Shown here: positions 26,307 to 34,951 of the stretch, in pieces | How the letters are laid out: every line of letters begins with the position of its first letter | Position numbering within the stretch: the stretch's first letter is position 1 | Translations under genes and position numbers: made by a program | Assembly: GCF_000577615.1 (NCBI RefSeq) | Contig: NZ_CBXX010000023.1 | Coordinates: forward strand, 1-64,000 | DNA from: Herbaspirillum sp. RV1423 | GTDB taxonomy: Bacteria > Pseudomonadota > Gammaproteobacteria > Burkholderiales > Burkholderiaceae_D | Direction: 5' to 3' | Length of the DNA stretch: 64,000 nucleotides | Notes under the pieces: generated by a model | What the model was told of the DNA's origin: nothing | The model's input: only the letters and a program-made list of their open reading frames with translations | The model's database searches: none

Positions 26307-27275
26307 TTAGCCGAGCAGTCCGGCTTGCCCGGCGATTTTCCACAAGCCGCGTTCGGTGGCGTGGGGGGCGATGTCGATATGCTCCAAGCCGTACAGCTTG
26401 AGCGCGGTTTGGTAACGCGCGCACAGTTGATCGTCGCCGATCAGGATGATGCGCGGCGACGCCGTGCAGCCGGCGGCCTGGCGGGTCGATTGCAGCGCGG
26501 CGATTTCATGGCCGATCAGCAGCCCCGACAAATAATCCGGCTGGCTTGCCGCGCCGAGTTCGCCGACCAGTCCCAGTGTGCGGCTGCTGAAGATATTCGA
26601 CAGGACGCCGGCGCGGCCCTCGTCCGACCGGGCCACGCGCAAGCCGCGCTCGAATGCGGCATGATCGGTCTGTTCGCTGTGCTCCATGGTGCGGCCGAGG
26701 ATGGTGTGCTGGCTCAATGCTGCGAATACTTCGCCGGTCATGAAGGTGTCAAAATGCGTCACGCGTCGCTCCTGCACGCGCACCCATTTGGAATGCGTGC
26801 CGGGCAGGCCGATGAGGATTTCATCGTCGCCCTGATACGACTCCAGTGCGCCGACGATCTGGGTCTCTTCGCCGCGAATCACATTGGGCAAGACCGAACG
26901 CTGCAACAGGCCCGGCACGATATGCAATATGCGGCCGGCGCCGAGATCGACGCGCGTCAACTGCTTGCCGACGTCGCCGACGGCAAGGGGGATTTCCACA
27001 TAATGCGCTTCGCGCCAGCCCTGGGCGCTGCCGACCATGCCGGCCGCGATCGATGGCGTGGCGGGCGCATCCGGCGTGGTGCGCAGCCAGTCGCCGCAGG
27101 CTGCGTCGAAGGCCTTGGCGAAACCGGCGTCGCGGCTGCCGCCGTCAACTGCGGGAAGATGCATGATCCCCCAGGGCAGGCTGCGTTTGTCGAGGACTGC
27201 CCCATCCTCGCCGAGACGGTAGGCGCGCAGCGACGTGGTGCCCCAGTCGAGCGCAATCAGCCGGGTTGTGCTCAT
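26307..27275 (-). CDS. dgoK: 2-dehydro-3-deoxygalactonokinase
   Basis: A 322-residue DgoK-family sugar kinase. The ATP-phosphate motif ALDWGTTSLRAY opens the protein; GMVGSAQGWREAHY, IRGEETQIVGAL and LPGTHSKWVRV are hallmarks of the family. It phosphorylates 2-keto-3-deoxygalactonate at O6, feeding dgoA 22 bp downstream. The upstream 2-hydroxyacid dehydrogenase stop is 15 bp away, so at least three genes form one operon. Confidence 0.94.
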   Translation of the reverse strand: MSTTRLIALDWGTTSLRAYRLGEDGAVLDKRSLPWGIMHLPAVDGGSRDAGFAKAFDAACGDWLRTTPDAPATPSIAAGMVGSAQGWREAHYVEIPLAVGDVGKQLTRVDLGAGRILHIVPGLLQRSVLPNVIRGEETQIVGALESYQGDDEILIGLPGTHSKWVRVQERRVTHFDTFMTGEVFAALSQHTILGRTMEHSEQTDHAAFERGLRVARSDEGRAGVLSNIFSSRTLGLVGELGAASQPDYLSGLLIGHEIAALQSTRQAAGCTASPRIILIGDDQLCARYQTALKLYGLEHIDIAPHATERGLWKIAGQAGLLG

Positions 27276-27290
27276 GCTCGCGTTTCCGGC

Positions 27291-28241
27291 TTAGCGCGGT
27301 ACCGGCGTCAGCACCGGTTTACCGCTGAAATGCGCCTGCAGGTTGTCGAACGCCAGGTCCGCCATCGCAGTGCGCGTGACGACGGTGCCGCTGGCCATGT
27401 GCGGCGTCAGCGTCACGTTGTCCAGCTTGGTCAGCGATTCCGGAATGTTCGGTTCGTTCGCGAAGACATCGAGACCGGCGCCGGCGATCCGGCCTTCCTG
27501 CAATGCCTTGATCAGCGCGTCCTGGTCGACCACCGAGCCGCGTGCGACGTTGATCAGGAAGCCCTTGGGACCGAGCGCATCGAGCACCTCGGCATTGATC
27601 AGCGCACGCGTACCGGCGCCGCCCGGCATCGACAGGACGAGGAAATCGACTTCGGACGCCAGCGTCTTGAGGTTGGCGACATAGCGGTAACCGACGTCGC
27701 TTTGCGGCGAGCGGTTGTGATACGCAATGTCCATGTCGAAGGCGGCGGCGCGCCTGGCGATGGCCTTGCCGATGCGGCCCAGGCCGACGATGCCAAGGCG
27801 GGCGCCGGTAACCTTGGCGGTCAGTGCATGAGGGCCTTTGGTCCATGCGCCGCTGCGGGCGAAGCGATCGGCATGCGCAATCTGGCGTGCGGTCGCGAGC
27901 AGCAGCGTCATGGCGAAGTCGGCAACATCGTCGGTCAGCACGTCGGGCGTGTTGGTCACTTCGATGCCGCGTTCGCGTGCCGCCACGGCATCGACGCCGT
28001 CGTAGCCGACGCCGAACACGGAGATGATTTCCAGCGCAGGAAAGCGCGCGATGAAGTCGCGCGTCACTTTGGTTTCGCCTTTGGAGGCGATGCCGCGGAT
28101 GGACGGCGCAATGGCTGTCAGCGCTTCTTCGCTGAGAGCGTTGAGGTCGTGACAGATGAAGTTGTCTTGCAGGCGCTGCATCAGGTGCGGTAGCAGGCTG
28201 GCGGCGATCAGGATGTCGGGGCGTGAGGATGTGGAAGTCAT
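27291..28241 (-). CDS. D-isomer-specific 2-hydroxyacid dehydrogenase (glyoxylate/hydroxypyruvate reductase-like)
   Basis: A 316-residue D-2-hydroxyacid dehydrogenase. The NAD(P) motif GIVGLGRIGKAIA, catalytic Arg in INVARGSVVD, Glu in DVFANEPNIP and His in TPHMASGT are intact. HNRSPQ after the second beta strand suggests NADPH preference, as in GhrB-type reductases. ATG 28241 (MTSTSSRPD) is chosen; upstream in-frame sequence would run into the thioesterase gene. It sits in the dgoKA operon and could reduce glyoxylate or hydroxypyruvate arising from sugar-acid breakdown. Confidence 0.9.
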   Translation of the reverse strand: MTSTSSRPDILIAASLLPHLMQRLQDNFICHDLNALSEEALTAIAPSIRGIASKGETKVTRDFIARFPALEIISVFGVGYDGVDAVAARERGIEVTNTPDVLTDDVADFAMTLLLATARQIAHADRFARSGAWTKGPHALTAKVTGARLGIVGLGRIGKAIARRAAAFDMDIAYHNRSPQSDVGYRYVANLKTLASEVDFLVLSMPGGAGTRALINAEVLDALGPKGFLINVARGSVVDQDALIKALQEGRIAGAGLDVFANEPNIPESLTKLDNVTLTPHMASGTVVTRTAMADLAFDNLQAHFSGKPVLTPVPR

Positions 28242-28308
28242 GGGGCTGGTTTTAACGGTGAGTGGAAAGACAGGCCCGCAGTGGGGCGAGCCTGTCCCGG
28301 GGATGGTT

Positions 28309-28773
28309 TCAGGCAGCGCTCCAGCCGCCGCCGAGTTCCTGCAGCCCGATGGCGGAGGGGCTATCGTCGGATTCCAGGGGAGGCAGGTTGCGAGGCTTGC
28401 GGTTTTCGTCGGTGGCGACATAGGTCAGGGTGGCTTCGGTGACCTTGACGACCTCGGCTTGCAGGCGGTTGCGTTCCGCAAAGACCTCGACGTTGACGGT
28501 GATCGATGTGTTGCCGACTTTGACGATGTCGGCGTAAAACGACAGCAGATCGCCGACGAAGACTGGGTGTTTGAACAAGAACGAGTTGACCGCGATGGTT
28601 GCCACACGGCCGTTGGCGCGTTTGGTGGCAGGCAGGGAACCGGCGATATCGACTTGCGCCATGATCCAGCCGCCGAAGACGTCGCCGTAGACATTGGCGT
28701 CGGCCGGCATCGGCATGACCCGGAGATGCGGAGACTTGCCCGTAGGCAGCGCGGTGTTGTGCGGAGTTGTCAT
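28309..28773 (-). CDS. Acyl-CoA thioesterase, YciA-like hot-dog fold
   Basis: A 154-residue hot-dog thioesterase of the YciA/Acot family. DANVYGDVFGGWIMAQVDIAG is the core motif with the catalytic Asp; VNSFLFKHPVFVGDLLSFYADIVKVG follows. Such enzymes hydrolyse short- to long-chain acyl-CoAs in the cytoplasm. It is the first gene of the minus-strand cluster ahead of the hydroxyacid dehydrogenase (67 bp gap), though a shared function is not obvious. Confidence 0.9.
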   Translation of the reverse strand: MTTPHNTALPTGKSPHLRVMPMPADANVYGDVFGGWIMAQVDIAGSLPATKRANGRVATIAVNSFLFKHPVFVGDLLSFYADIVKVGNTSITVNVEVFAERNRLQAEVVKVTEATLTYVATDENRKPRNLPPLESDDSPSAIGLQELGGGWSAA

Positions 28774-28916
28774 GGCTTTCCTTTTAAAAGCGTGAAGTCT
28801 TGCAGACTCTTATAATGCGGAAGATCAGGAAGAAACTCCTAGTTTATAGGAGTCGCGGCGATCCTGCGTCGTTCCTTGCACAAAACAAAAGCATCATTTT
28901 TTCGGTCAAATCCTTC

Positions 28917-30776
28917 ATGCGTCGATCTCCGTCCTCTTCCGTGCCGCCGCCCGCGCGCAGCGCTTCCGCTCCCGCGCACAGCGACTGGCAAACACTGGGC
29001 ATGCTGCTGCCTTATCTGTGGACCTACAAATGGCGCGTGTTGCTGGCGCTGGGTTTCCTGGTCGGCGCCAAGCTGACCAATATCGGCGTGCCGCTGCTAT
29101 TGAAGCAACTGGTCGACCGCATGACCATCGGCCCCAACAATCCGCAAGCCCTCCTGGTGTTGCCGCTGTCGCTGCTGCTGGCCTATGGCGCGTTGCGCCT
29201 GGCGACCACCATTTTTACCGAACTGCGCGAATTCGTTTTCGTCAAGGTGACGCAGCGCGCGGTGCGTACGATCGCGCTGCAAGTGTTCCGCCATCTGCAT
29301 TCGCTGTCGCTGCGCTTTCATCTGAATCGCCAGACCGGCGGCATGACGCGCGATATCGAACGCGGCACGCGCGGGGTGTCGTCGCTGGTGTCGTACGCGC
29401 TCTTCAGCATCTTGCCGACGCTGATCGAGATCGCGCTGGTGCTGGTCTATCTGGCGCTGCATTATGAAATCTGGTTCAGCGTGATCACGGCCGGCGCGCT
29501 GGCGTTGTATATCGTTTTCACCATCACGGTCACCGAGTGGCGCACGCATTTTCGCCGCACCATGAACGATCTCGATTCGCGCGCCAATTCCAAGGCCATC
29601 GATTCGCTGCTCAACTATGAGACCGTCAAGTATTTCGGTAATGAGGATTTCGAGGCGCGCCGCTATGATGAAGGTTTGCAGCGTTACGAAATCGCCGCGA
29701 TCAAATCGCAGTCTTCGCTGTCGCTGTTGAACTCGGGCCAATCGGCCATCATCGCCGTCGCGGTGACCCTGATCCTGTGGCGTGCCACGCAAGGCGTGAT
29801 CGACGGCCAGATGAGCCTGGGTGACCTGGTGCTGGTCAATGCCTTCATGATCCAGCTATACATCCCGCTCAATTTCCTCGGTGTGATCTATCGCGAAATC
29901 AAGCAAAGCCTGGCTGACATGGAACGCCTGTTTTCGCTGCTGGAGCAAAACAAGGAAATCGCCGATGCGCCGAATGCCGTGCCGCTGGCGACCGGCGGCG
30001 CAGCGGTGCGTTTTTCGCATGTCGATTTCAGCTACGAGAGCAATCGCCAGATCCTGTTCGATGTCGACTTCGAGATCGCCGCCGGCACCACGACAGCGGT
30101 GGTCGGACATAGCGGTTCGGGCAAGTCGACGCTGTCGCGCCTGATGTACCGCTTCTACGACGTCGATGCCGGCAGCATTTCGATCGATGGCCAGGATTTG
30201 CGTGGGGTGACGCAGGCTTCGCTGCGCAAGTCCATCGGGATCGTGCCGCAAGACACGGTGCTGTTCAACGACTCCATCGAATACAACATCGGCTACGGCA
30301 AGCCCGGCAGCAGCAAGGAAGAAATCGTTGCCGCCGCCAAGGCAGCCTACGTGCATGATTTCATCGAATCGCTGCCGGACGGTTACGAGACCACGGTCGG
30401 CGAGCGCGGACTGAAATTGTCCGGCGGCGAAAAGCAGCGCGTGGCGATCGCGCGCACGCTGCTGAAGAATCCGGCGGTGCTGATCTTCGATGAGGCCACA
30501 TCGGCGCTCGACTCCAAAGCCGAGCAGGCGATCCAGGAGCAACTGAGCGAAATTGCCCAGAACCGCACCACGCTGATCATCGCGCATCGCTTGTCGACTA
30601 TCGTCGATGCGCATCAGATACTGGTTCTGGAACATGGCCGTATCATCGAGCGCGGCACGCACACGCAACTGTTGATCGCCAACGGCGCTTACGCACAGAT
30701 GTGGGCGCGGCAGCAAGCCCGGGACGATGATGACGAGGACGCTGCGTCCGTGTCGCCTTCCCTGCAACTGGCGTAA
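28917..30776 (+). CDS. ABC exporter of the ATM1/HMT type (fused membrane and ATPase domains)
   Basis: A half-transporter of about 619 residues. The membrane domain spans residues 30-330 with about six helices and the conserved ERGTRGVSSLVSYALF and NYETVKYFGNEDFEARRYDE, typical of the ATM1 branch. The ATPase domain has Walker A GHSGSGKST, signature LSGGEKQRV and Walker B LIFDEATSALDSKAE. ATM1-type proteins export glutathione-linked sulfur or metal conjugates. I chose ATG 28917, but it has no clear ribosome site; in-frame starts at 28815 or 28800 would add 34-39 residues. A TATAAT occurs near 28810. Confidence 0.9.
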   Translation: MRRSPSSSVPPPARSASAPAHSDWQTLGMLLPYLWTYKWRVLLALGFLVGAKLTNIGVPLLLKQLVDRMTIGPNNPQALLVLPLSLLLAYGALRLATTIFTELREFVFVKVTQRAVRTIALQVFRHLHSLSLRFHLNRQTGGMTRDIERGTRGVSSLVSYALFSILPTLIEIALVLVYLALHYEIWFSVITAGALALYIVFTITVTEWRTHFRRTMNDLDSRANSKAIDSLLNYETVKYFGNEDFEARRYDEGLQRYEIAAIKSQSSLSLLNSGQSAIIAVAVTLILWRATQGVIDGQMSLGDLVLVNAFMIQLYIPLNFLGVIYREIKQSLADMERLFSLLEQNKEIADAPNAVPLATGGAAVRFSHVDFSYESNRQILFDVDFEIAAGTTTAVVGHSGSGKSTLSRLMYRFYDVDAGSISIDGQDLRGVTQASLRKSIGIVPQDTVLFNDSIEYNIGYGKPGSSKEEIVAAAKAAYVHDFIESLPDGYETTVGERGLKLSGGEKQRVAIARTLLKNPAVLIFDEATSALDSKAEQAIQEQLSEIAQNRTTLIIAHRLSTIVDAHQILVLEHGRIIERGTHTQLLIANGAYAQMWARQQARDDDDEDAASVSPSLQLA

Positions 30777-30841
30777 TCCGGCGGGTCGAACAACAACGCG
30801 AATATTGTCGGCGTCATGCCCTTCTGAAGTGGGAAGAACGA

Positions 30842-31813
30842 ATGGAAACCAAGTGGCTGGAAGACTTCATCTCCTTGGCTGAAACACGCAGTTTCAGCCG
30901 CTCCGCCGAATTGCGCCATGTGACGCAGCCGGCGTTTTCGCGGCGCATCCAGTCGCTCGAAGCCTGGCTCGGCGCAGACCTGATCGACCGCACTTCTTAC
31001 CCTACGCGGCTGACGGCAGCGGGCGAGGTGTTCTATGAGCAGGCAGTGGAAATGCTCGGCCAGATTAACAACACGCGCGCCCTGTTGCGCGGCAAGCGGC
31101 CGGCTGCGCAGACCACGGTTGATTTTGCGGTGCCGCATACGCTGTCGCTGACCTATATCCCGAAATGGCTGAGTTCGCTGGAATCCGGCTTCGGCGCGCT
31201 CAATACGCGCCTGATCGCGCTCAACGTGCATGACGCCGTAATGACCATCGTCGAGGGGGGCTGCGACCTGCTGTTGTGCTACCACCATCCGCGCCAGCCG
31301 GTGCAACTCGATTCCAGTCGCTATGACATGCTGACCATGGGCAAAGAGAGCGTGCGCCCGTATTCGCGCTGCGATCGCACCGGCAAGCCGGATTATGTGT
31401 TCCCAGGCAGCGCCAAGGCGCCACTGCCTTTTTTGTCTTATACGCCCAATGCCTACCTGGGGCGCATGGTCGAGCTGATCATGACCGATGCCAAGAAGCC
31501 GCTGCATCTGGAAAAACATTATGAAACCGACATGTCCGAAAGCCTCAAGATGATGGCGCTGGAAGGGCACGGCGTAGCCTTCCTGCCGGAATCGTCGGTG
31601 GCGCGCGAAGTGCGCAACAAGCAACTGGCGCGCGCCGACGGCGCCCACGGCGAGTGGGAAGTGGAGATGGAAATCCGCCTGTACCGCGAACGCCCGACGC
31701 CACAGCGCAGCGGCAAGGTGGTGGTGGCGCGCTTGTGGGACTACCTGCTGGAGCAGGAAGACGCTCGCAAAGGCGCTGCCGCGCAAATAAAAAAGTCGCC
31801 GAAAGCCGTATGA
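30842..31813 (+). CDS. LysR family transcriptional regulator, HypT (YjiE)-like
   Basis: A 323-residue LysR regulator. METKWLEDFISLAETRSFSRSAELRHVTQPAFSRRIQSLE is the winged helix-turn-helix; this METKWL opening and LIDRTSYPTRLTAAG resemble the hypochlorite-responsive HypT branch. Effector-domain segments include LLLCYHHPRQPVQLDSSRY and MALEGHGVAFLPESSV. It lies upstream of the glutamate dehydrogenase gene in the same direction, separated by 318 bp that contain a conspicuous dyad, so it may regulate gdhA or itself. Confidence 0.9.
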   Translation: METKWLEDFISLAETRSFSRSAELRHVTQPAFSRRIQSLEAWLGADLIDRTSYPTRLTAAGEVFYEQAVEMLGQINNTRALLRGKRPAAQTTVDFAVPHTLSLTYIPKWLSSLESGFGALNTRLIALNVHDAVMTIVEGGCDLLLCYHHPRQPVQLDSSRYDMLTMGKESVRPYSRCDRTGKPDYVFPGSAKAPLPFLSYTPNAYLGRMVELIMTDAKKPLHLEKHYETDMSESLKMMALEGHGVAFLPESSVAREVRNKQLARADGAHGEWEVEMEIRLYRERPTPQRSGKVVVARLWDYLLEQEDARKGAAAQIKKSPKAV

Positions 31814-32131
31814 AACGGGAGTTTTTGCATAACTATGCATGGATTGCATAGTTGCATGCGTACAAAGCATTAGCTTTGCTGCATTGCCTTGTCCTACGAT
31901 GGCGTCGCTGTCGATGGCGTGTCTGGATATCAAGTTTGCACGATGGTTTGGTGCCGACGTATCCGCATTCCTGCCCGGGTTTTTGTCTCGGCGGCGGCTG
32001 AAAAATTGAGCAACACTGCGCGACAATTCCCGCTTCCGAAGGAGTAGGATGGCGTTACATTGAGTTCCGCGAGTTTGATTAATTTTGCAGCAGCCTCGGC
32101 CAGCACGGCTAACACAAGGAGCGATTGCATC
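31814..32131. promoter_or_regulatory. Leader/promoter region of glutamate dehydrogenase gene
   Basis: This 318-bp gap holds a dyad at 31827-31860 and a small perfect hairpin CAAAGC-ATTA-GCTTTG at 31863-31878. No consensus promoter could be fixed with confidence. A good AAGGAG at 32116-32121 serves the gdhA ATG at 32132. Confidence 0.5.
31831..31853. promoter_or_regulatory. Operator-like dyad upstream of gdhA
   Basis: A perfect 9-bp inverted repeat AACTATGCA / TGCATAGTT (31831-31839, 31845-31853) has a 5-base spacer and is flanked on both sides by GCAT. It starts 18 bp after the LysR stop. Size and symmetry fit a dimeric regulator site. Confidence 0.5.
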
Positions 32132-33427
32132 ATGTCGAACGTACCAGTCCAGCACGAAGTTCCCTCATACCTTACTCCACATGGCATCGGTCCATGGGGC
32201 GATTATCTCGAACAGATCGACCGTGTCACCCCTTATCTCGGCTCGCTCGCGCGCTGGGTGGAGACCCTGAAGCGCCCCAAGCGCATACTGATCGTCGACG
32301 TACCCATCGAACGCGACAACGGCACCATCGCTCACTTCGAGGGCTATCGCGTGCAGCACAATACCTCGCGCGGTCCCGGCAAGGGCGGCGTGCGTTTCCA
32401 CCAGGATGTGACCTTGTCCGAAGTGATGGCGCTGTCGGCCTGGATGACCGTCAAGAACGCAGCAGTCAATGTGCCGTACGGCGGCGCCAAGGGCGGCATC
32501 CGCGTCGATCCCAAGACCTTGTCGCGCGGCGAACTGCAGCGAGTGACGCGCCGTTACACCAGCGAAATCGGCATCATCATCGGACCGAACAAGGATATCC
32601 CGGCGCCGGACGTCAATACCGATTCGCAGATCATGGCGTGGATGATGGATACCTATTCCATGAATCAGGGCAGCACGTCTTCGGGCGTCGTGACCGGCAA
32701 GCCGATCTCGCTCGGCGGCAGCCTGGGACGCCATGAAGCGACCGGCCGCGGCGTGTTCGTGGTGGGTTGCGAAGCCGCCGCCAAGCGCCATCTCGACATC
32801 AAGGATTCGCGTGTGGCGGTGCAAGGTTTCGGCAACGTCGGCGGCATCGCCGCGCGCCTGTTTGCAGAGGCCGGTGCGAAAGTGGTGGCGGTGCAGGATC
32901 ACGTCACCACGGTCGTGCGCGACAGCGGCCTGGATGTGCCGGCGCTGCAGGCTTACGTGGCGGAGCACGGCAGCGTTGCCGGTTTCCCGGGCGCGGACGA
33001 AGTGAAGGACCGCGCCCAGTTTTGGGCAACCGATTGCGACATTCTGGTGCCTGCCGCACTCGAACAGCAAATCACAGTAAGCAATGCGTCGTCGATTCGC
33101 GCGAAGATCATTCTGGAAGGCGCCAATGGCCCCACCACGCCGGCGGCTGACGATATCCTGCGCGACAAGGGCGTGCTGATCGTGCCCGACGTGATCGCCA
33201 ACGCCGGCGGCGTGACGGTGAGTTACTTCGAATGGGTACAGGACTTCTCGAGCTTCTTCTGGACCGAAGACGAGATCAACCTGCGCCTCACGCGCATCAT
33301 GCGCGAAGCGTTTGCGGCAGTGTGGCAACTGGCGGAAGAAAAGAAAGTGTCGCTGCGCACAGCCGCGTTCATCGTGGCATGCACGCGCGTTTTGCAAGCG
33401 CGTGAAATGCGCGGTTTGTATCCATGA
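32132..33427 (+). CDS. gdhA: Glu/Leu/Phe/Val dehydrogenase, probable glutamate dehydrogenase
   Basis: A 431-residue glutamate dehydrogenase. [23 protein letters not shown] and [14 protein letters not shown] (catalytic Lys) form the substrate site; [17 protein letters not shown] is the nucleotide fold. Length and motifs match the hexameric bacterial type of about 430 residues, often NAD-linked and catabolic. ATG 32132 has AAGGAG 10 bases upstream. It converts glutamate to 2-oxoglutarate and ammonia. A glutamate/aspartate ABC importer lies just downstream, so uptake and oxidation of glutamate are neighbouring functions. Confidence 0.94.
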   Translation: MSNVPVQHEVPSYLTPHGIGPWGDYLEQIDRVTPYLGSLARWVETLKRPKRILIVDVPIERDNGTIAHFEGYRVQHNTSRGPGKGGVRFHQDVTLSEVMALSAWMTVKNAAVNVPYGGAKGGIRVDPKTLSRGELQRVTRRYTSEIGIIIGPNKDIPAPDVNTDSQIMAWMMDTYSMNQGSTSSGVVTGKPISLGGSLGRHEATGRGVFVVGCEAAAKRHLDIKDSRVAVQGFGNVGGIAARLFAEAGAKVVAVQDHVTTVVRDSGLDVPALQAYVAEHGSVAGFPGADEVKDRAQFWATDCDILVPAALEQQITVSNASSIRAKIILEGANGPTTPAADDILRDKGVLIVPDVIANAGGVTVSYFEWVQDFSSFFWTEDEINLRLTRIMREAFAAVWQLAEEKKVSLRTAAFIVACTRVLQAREMRGLYP

Positions 33428-33892
33428 TACGGTCGCTGTAAAGTAAAGAAACAGTGCGGCATTCGGAAGAAAAAACAAGATCAATGTCTTTCGGATGTCG
33501 CAGGATTTGAAAAAGTAAAATCGGCAACACGTTTCGGAAAGCCGGGCTTGTGGGAACGCAGAGGCGTTTCGTTGCATGTTTCCCGTCGCTGTCTGCAAGC
33601 GATGTTGTGCGCGTAAGGAGGAGACATCCCCGCCAAAAACATATGCAGACGACGGCATTCAGCCATGGCTGAGCGCGTGCAACTGTCATGCGCGCCGCCA
33701 TCCGGTCTCTTTTTCTTCTTGTGATGTTTGCCGTAGCGGCTAGCCGCTACGCATGGCTGCATGCGGCAAAGGCAAATGGACGAATAAAGGTGCGAATTGC
33801 GGTGCTGATCGGCACATCAGGTGCTTGATTTTCTGGCATGATACTTGCTCTTTGTTATTCTCCGGCGCAGGATGCCGGTAAGAGAGTCCGCC
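33428..33892. other. 465-bp gap after gdhA with a perfect palindrome; no gene seen
   Basis: No coding frame of credible quality is present. A 20-bp perfect palindrome lies at 33732-33751, bracketed by TTTGCCG (33727-33733) and CGGCAAA (33764-33770). An AAGGAGGAG at about 33617-33625 is not followed by a start codon with a long frame. Confidence 0.5.
33732..33751. promoter_or_regulatory. 20-bp perfect palindrome
   Basis: CGTAGCGGCTAGCCGCTACG reads the same on both strands. It lies about 140 bp before the start of the orphan binding-protein gene and 305 bp after gdhA. It may be an operator or a hairpin; no T-run follows directly. Confidence 0.5.
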
Positions 33893-34801
33893 ATGATGAT
33901 CCGGTTCGTCGGCCAGGCAGTGAAGCGATGGACGTTTGTTGCAGCATGCATGAGTTTGCCGCTGTTTGCCGGTGCAGAAGGAACGCTTGAAAAAATCAGG
34001 CGCACCAATACGCTGGTAATTGCGTATCTCAACGGCACGACGCCGTTTGCCTTTGTGAATGACGACAAGCAGGTGACGGGTTATACGATCGAGCTATGCC
34101 AGAAAATTGCGGAAGGTTTGCGCAAGGATTTGAAATTGCCGCGTATGCAGGTGCAGTTCATGGAAGTCGATACGGTGACGCGTTTCATCGCGCTGGATCA
34201 GAACAAGGCCGATCTCGAATGCAGCACCTCAACGAACAACGCCGAACGCAGGAAGATCGCAGCGTTTACCGTTCCGCATTTTTTCGCGACGGTGCGTATG
34301 CTGGTGAAGGCGAATTCCGGTATTCACAACTGGGAAGATCTGCGCGGTAAAACGATTGTCGTGCCGCGCAATACGCCGATGGTGGAACTGGTTGAGCAGC
34401 GCAGCAAGATACGCTCGCTCGATCTCAAAATTGTCGAGGTGGCGTATAACGAAAGCGCCTTTGAGAGCGTCGAGCAAGGCAAGGCAGATGCTTTTGTGAT
34501 GGAGGATGTGTTGTTGCGGCGCTATCTGTTGTCGGTGCCGCATCCTGAGCGATATATTGTGACCGGCGACGCGCTTTCGCTGGAGCCGTACGGCATCATG
34601 ATGCGCAAGGGCGATCCGGAGTTCAAGAGATATGTGGACTTGCAGATGGTGCGTATTGTCCGGTCGGGCGAGATATTCAAGATTTACGACCGCTGGTTCA
34701 TGCAGCCGATCAGCGCCACCGTGCCGGCGATGAATATGCCGATGGGGTTCATTTTGCGCGATACTCTGCGTTATCCGACGGACAAGGTCGGCGATGACTG
34801 A
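33893..34801 (+). CDS. GltI-like periplasmic amino acid binding protein (tandem paralogue)
   Basis: A family 3 solute-binding protein of about 302 residues. The signal peptide ends near FAGA/EG. TLVIAYLNGTTPFAFVNDDK, TGYTIELCQKIAEGL and STSTNNAERRKIAAF line up with segments of the next gene, showing that the two are paralogues. ATG 33893 (MMIRFVGQ) is preceded by AAGAGAG; earlier in-frame codons add up to 16 residues. It lies 150 bp upstream of gltI in the same direction and probably presents a related dicarboxylic amino acid, either to the GltJK-GltL complex or to another transporter. The sequence is more diverged than the gltI copy. Confidence 0.88.
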   Translation: MMIRFVGQAVKRWTFVAACMSLPLFAGAEGTLEKIRRTNTLVIAYLNGTTPFAFVNDDKQVTGYTIELCQKIAEGLRKDLKLPRMQVQFMEVDTVTRFIALDQNKADLECSTSTNNAERRKIAAFTVPHFFATVRMLVKANSGIHNWEDLRGKTIVVPRNTPMVELVEQRSKIRSLDLKIVEVAYNESAFESVEQGKADAFVMEDVLLRRYLLSVPHPERYIVTGDALSLEPYGIMMRKGDPEFKRYVDLQMVRIVRSGEIFKIYDRWFMQPISATVPAMNMPMGFILRDTLRYPTDKVGDD

Positions 34802-34951
34802 AAATCGAGGCAGGGGCGGCGGAAAGCGCGCCAGGACAGGATTTGGGAAGCTAAGGCAAATTGAGAGCAGAATGGCCTCTTTTCAAGAATGAAGACTATT
34901 TTTGAAGAAGGGCTTTTGGTACACTACGTAAAAATTTTTCCAGGAGGTCAC

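Noticed and set aside
25728-28193. 821-codon plus-strand frame opposite dgoA, dgoK and the hydroxyacid dehydrogenase
   Set aside because: Runs across three unrelated genes and their spacers, which is expected from GC bias and not from one real protein.
33617-33680. AAGGAGGAG followed by possible small gene in the gap after gdhA
   Set aside because: The nearest ATG opens a frame of only nine codons.
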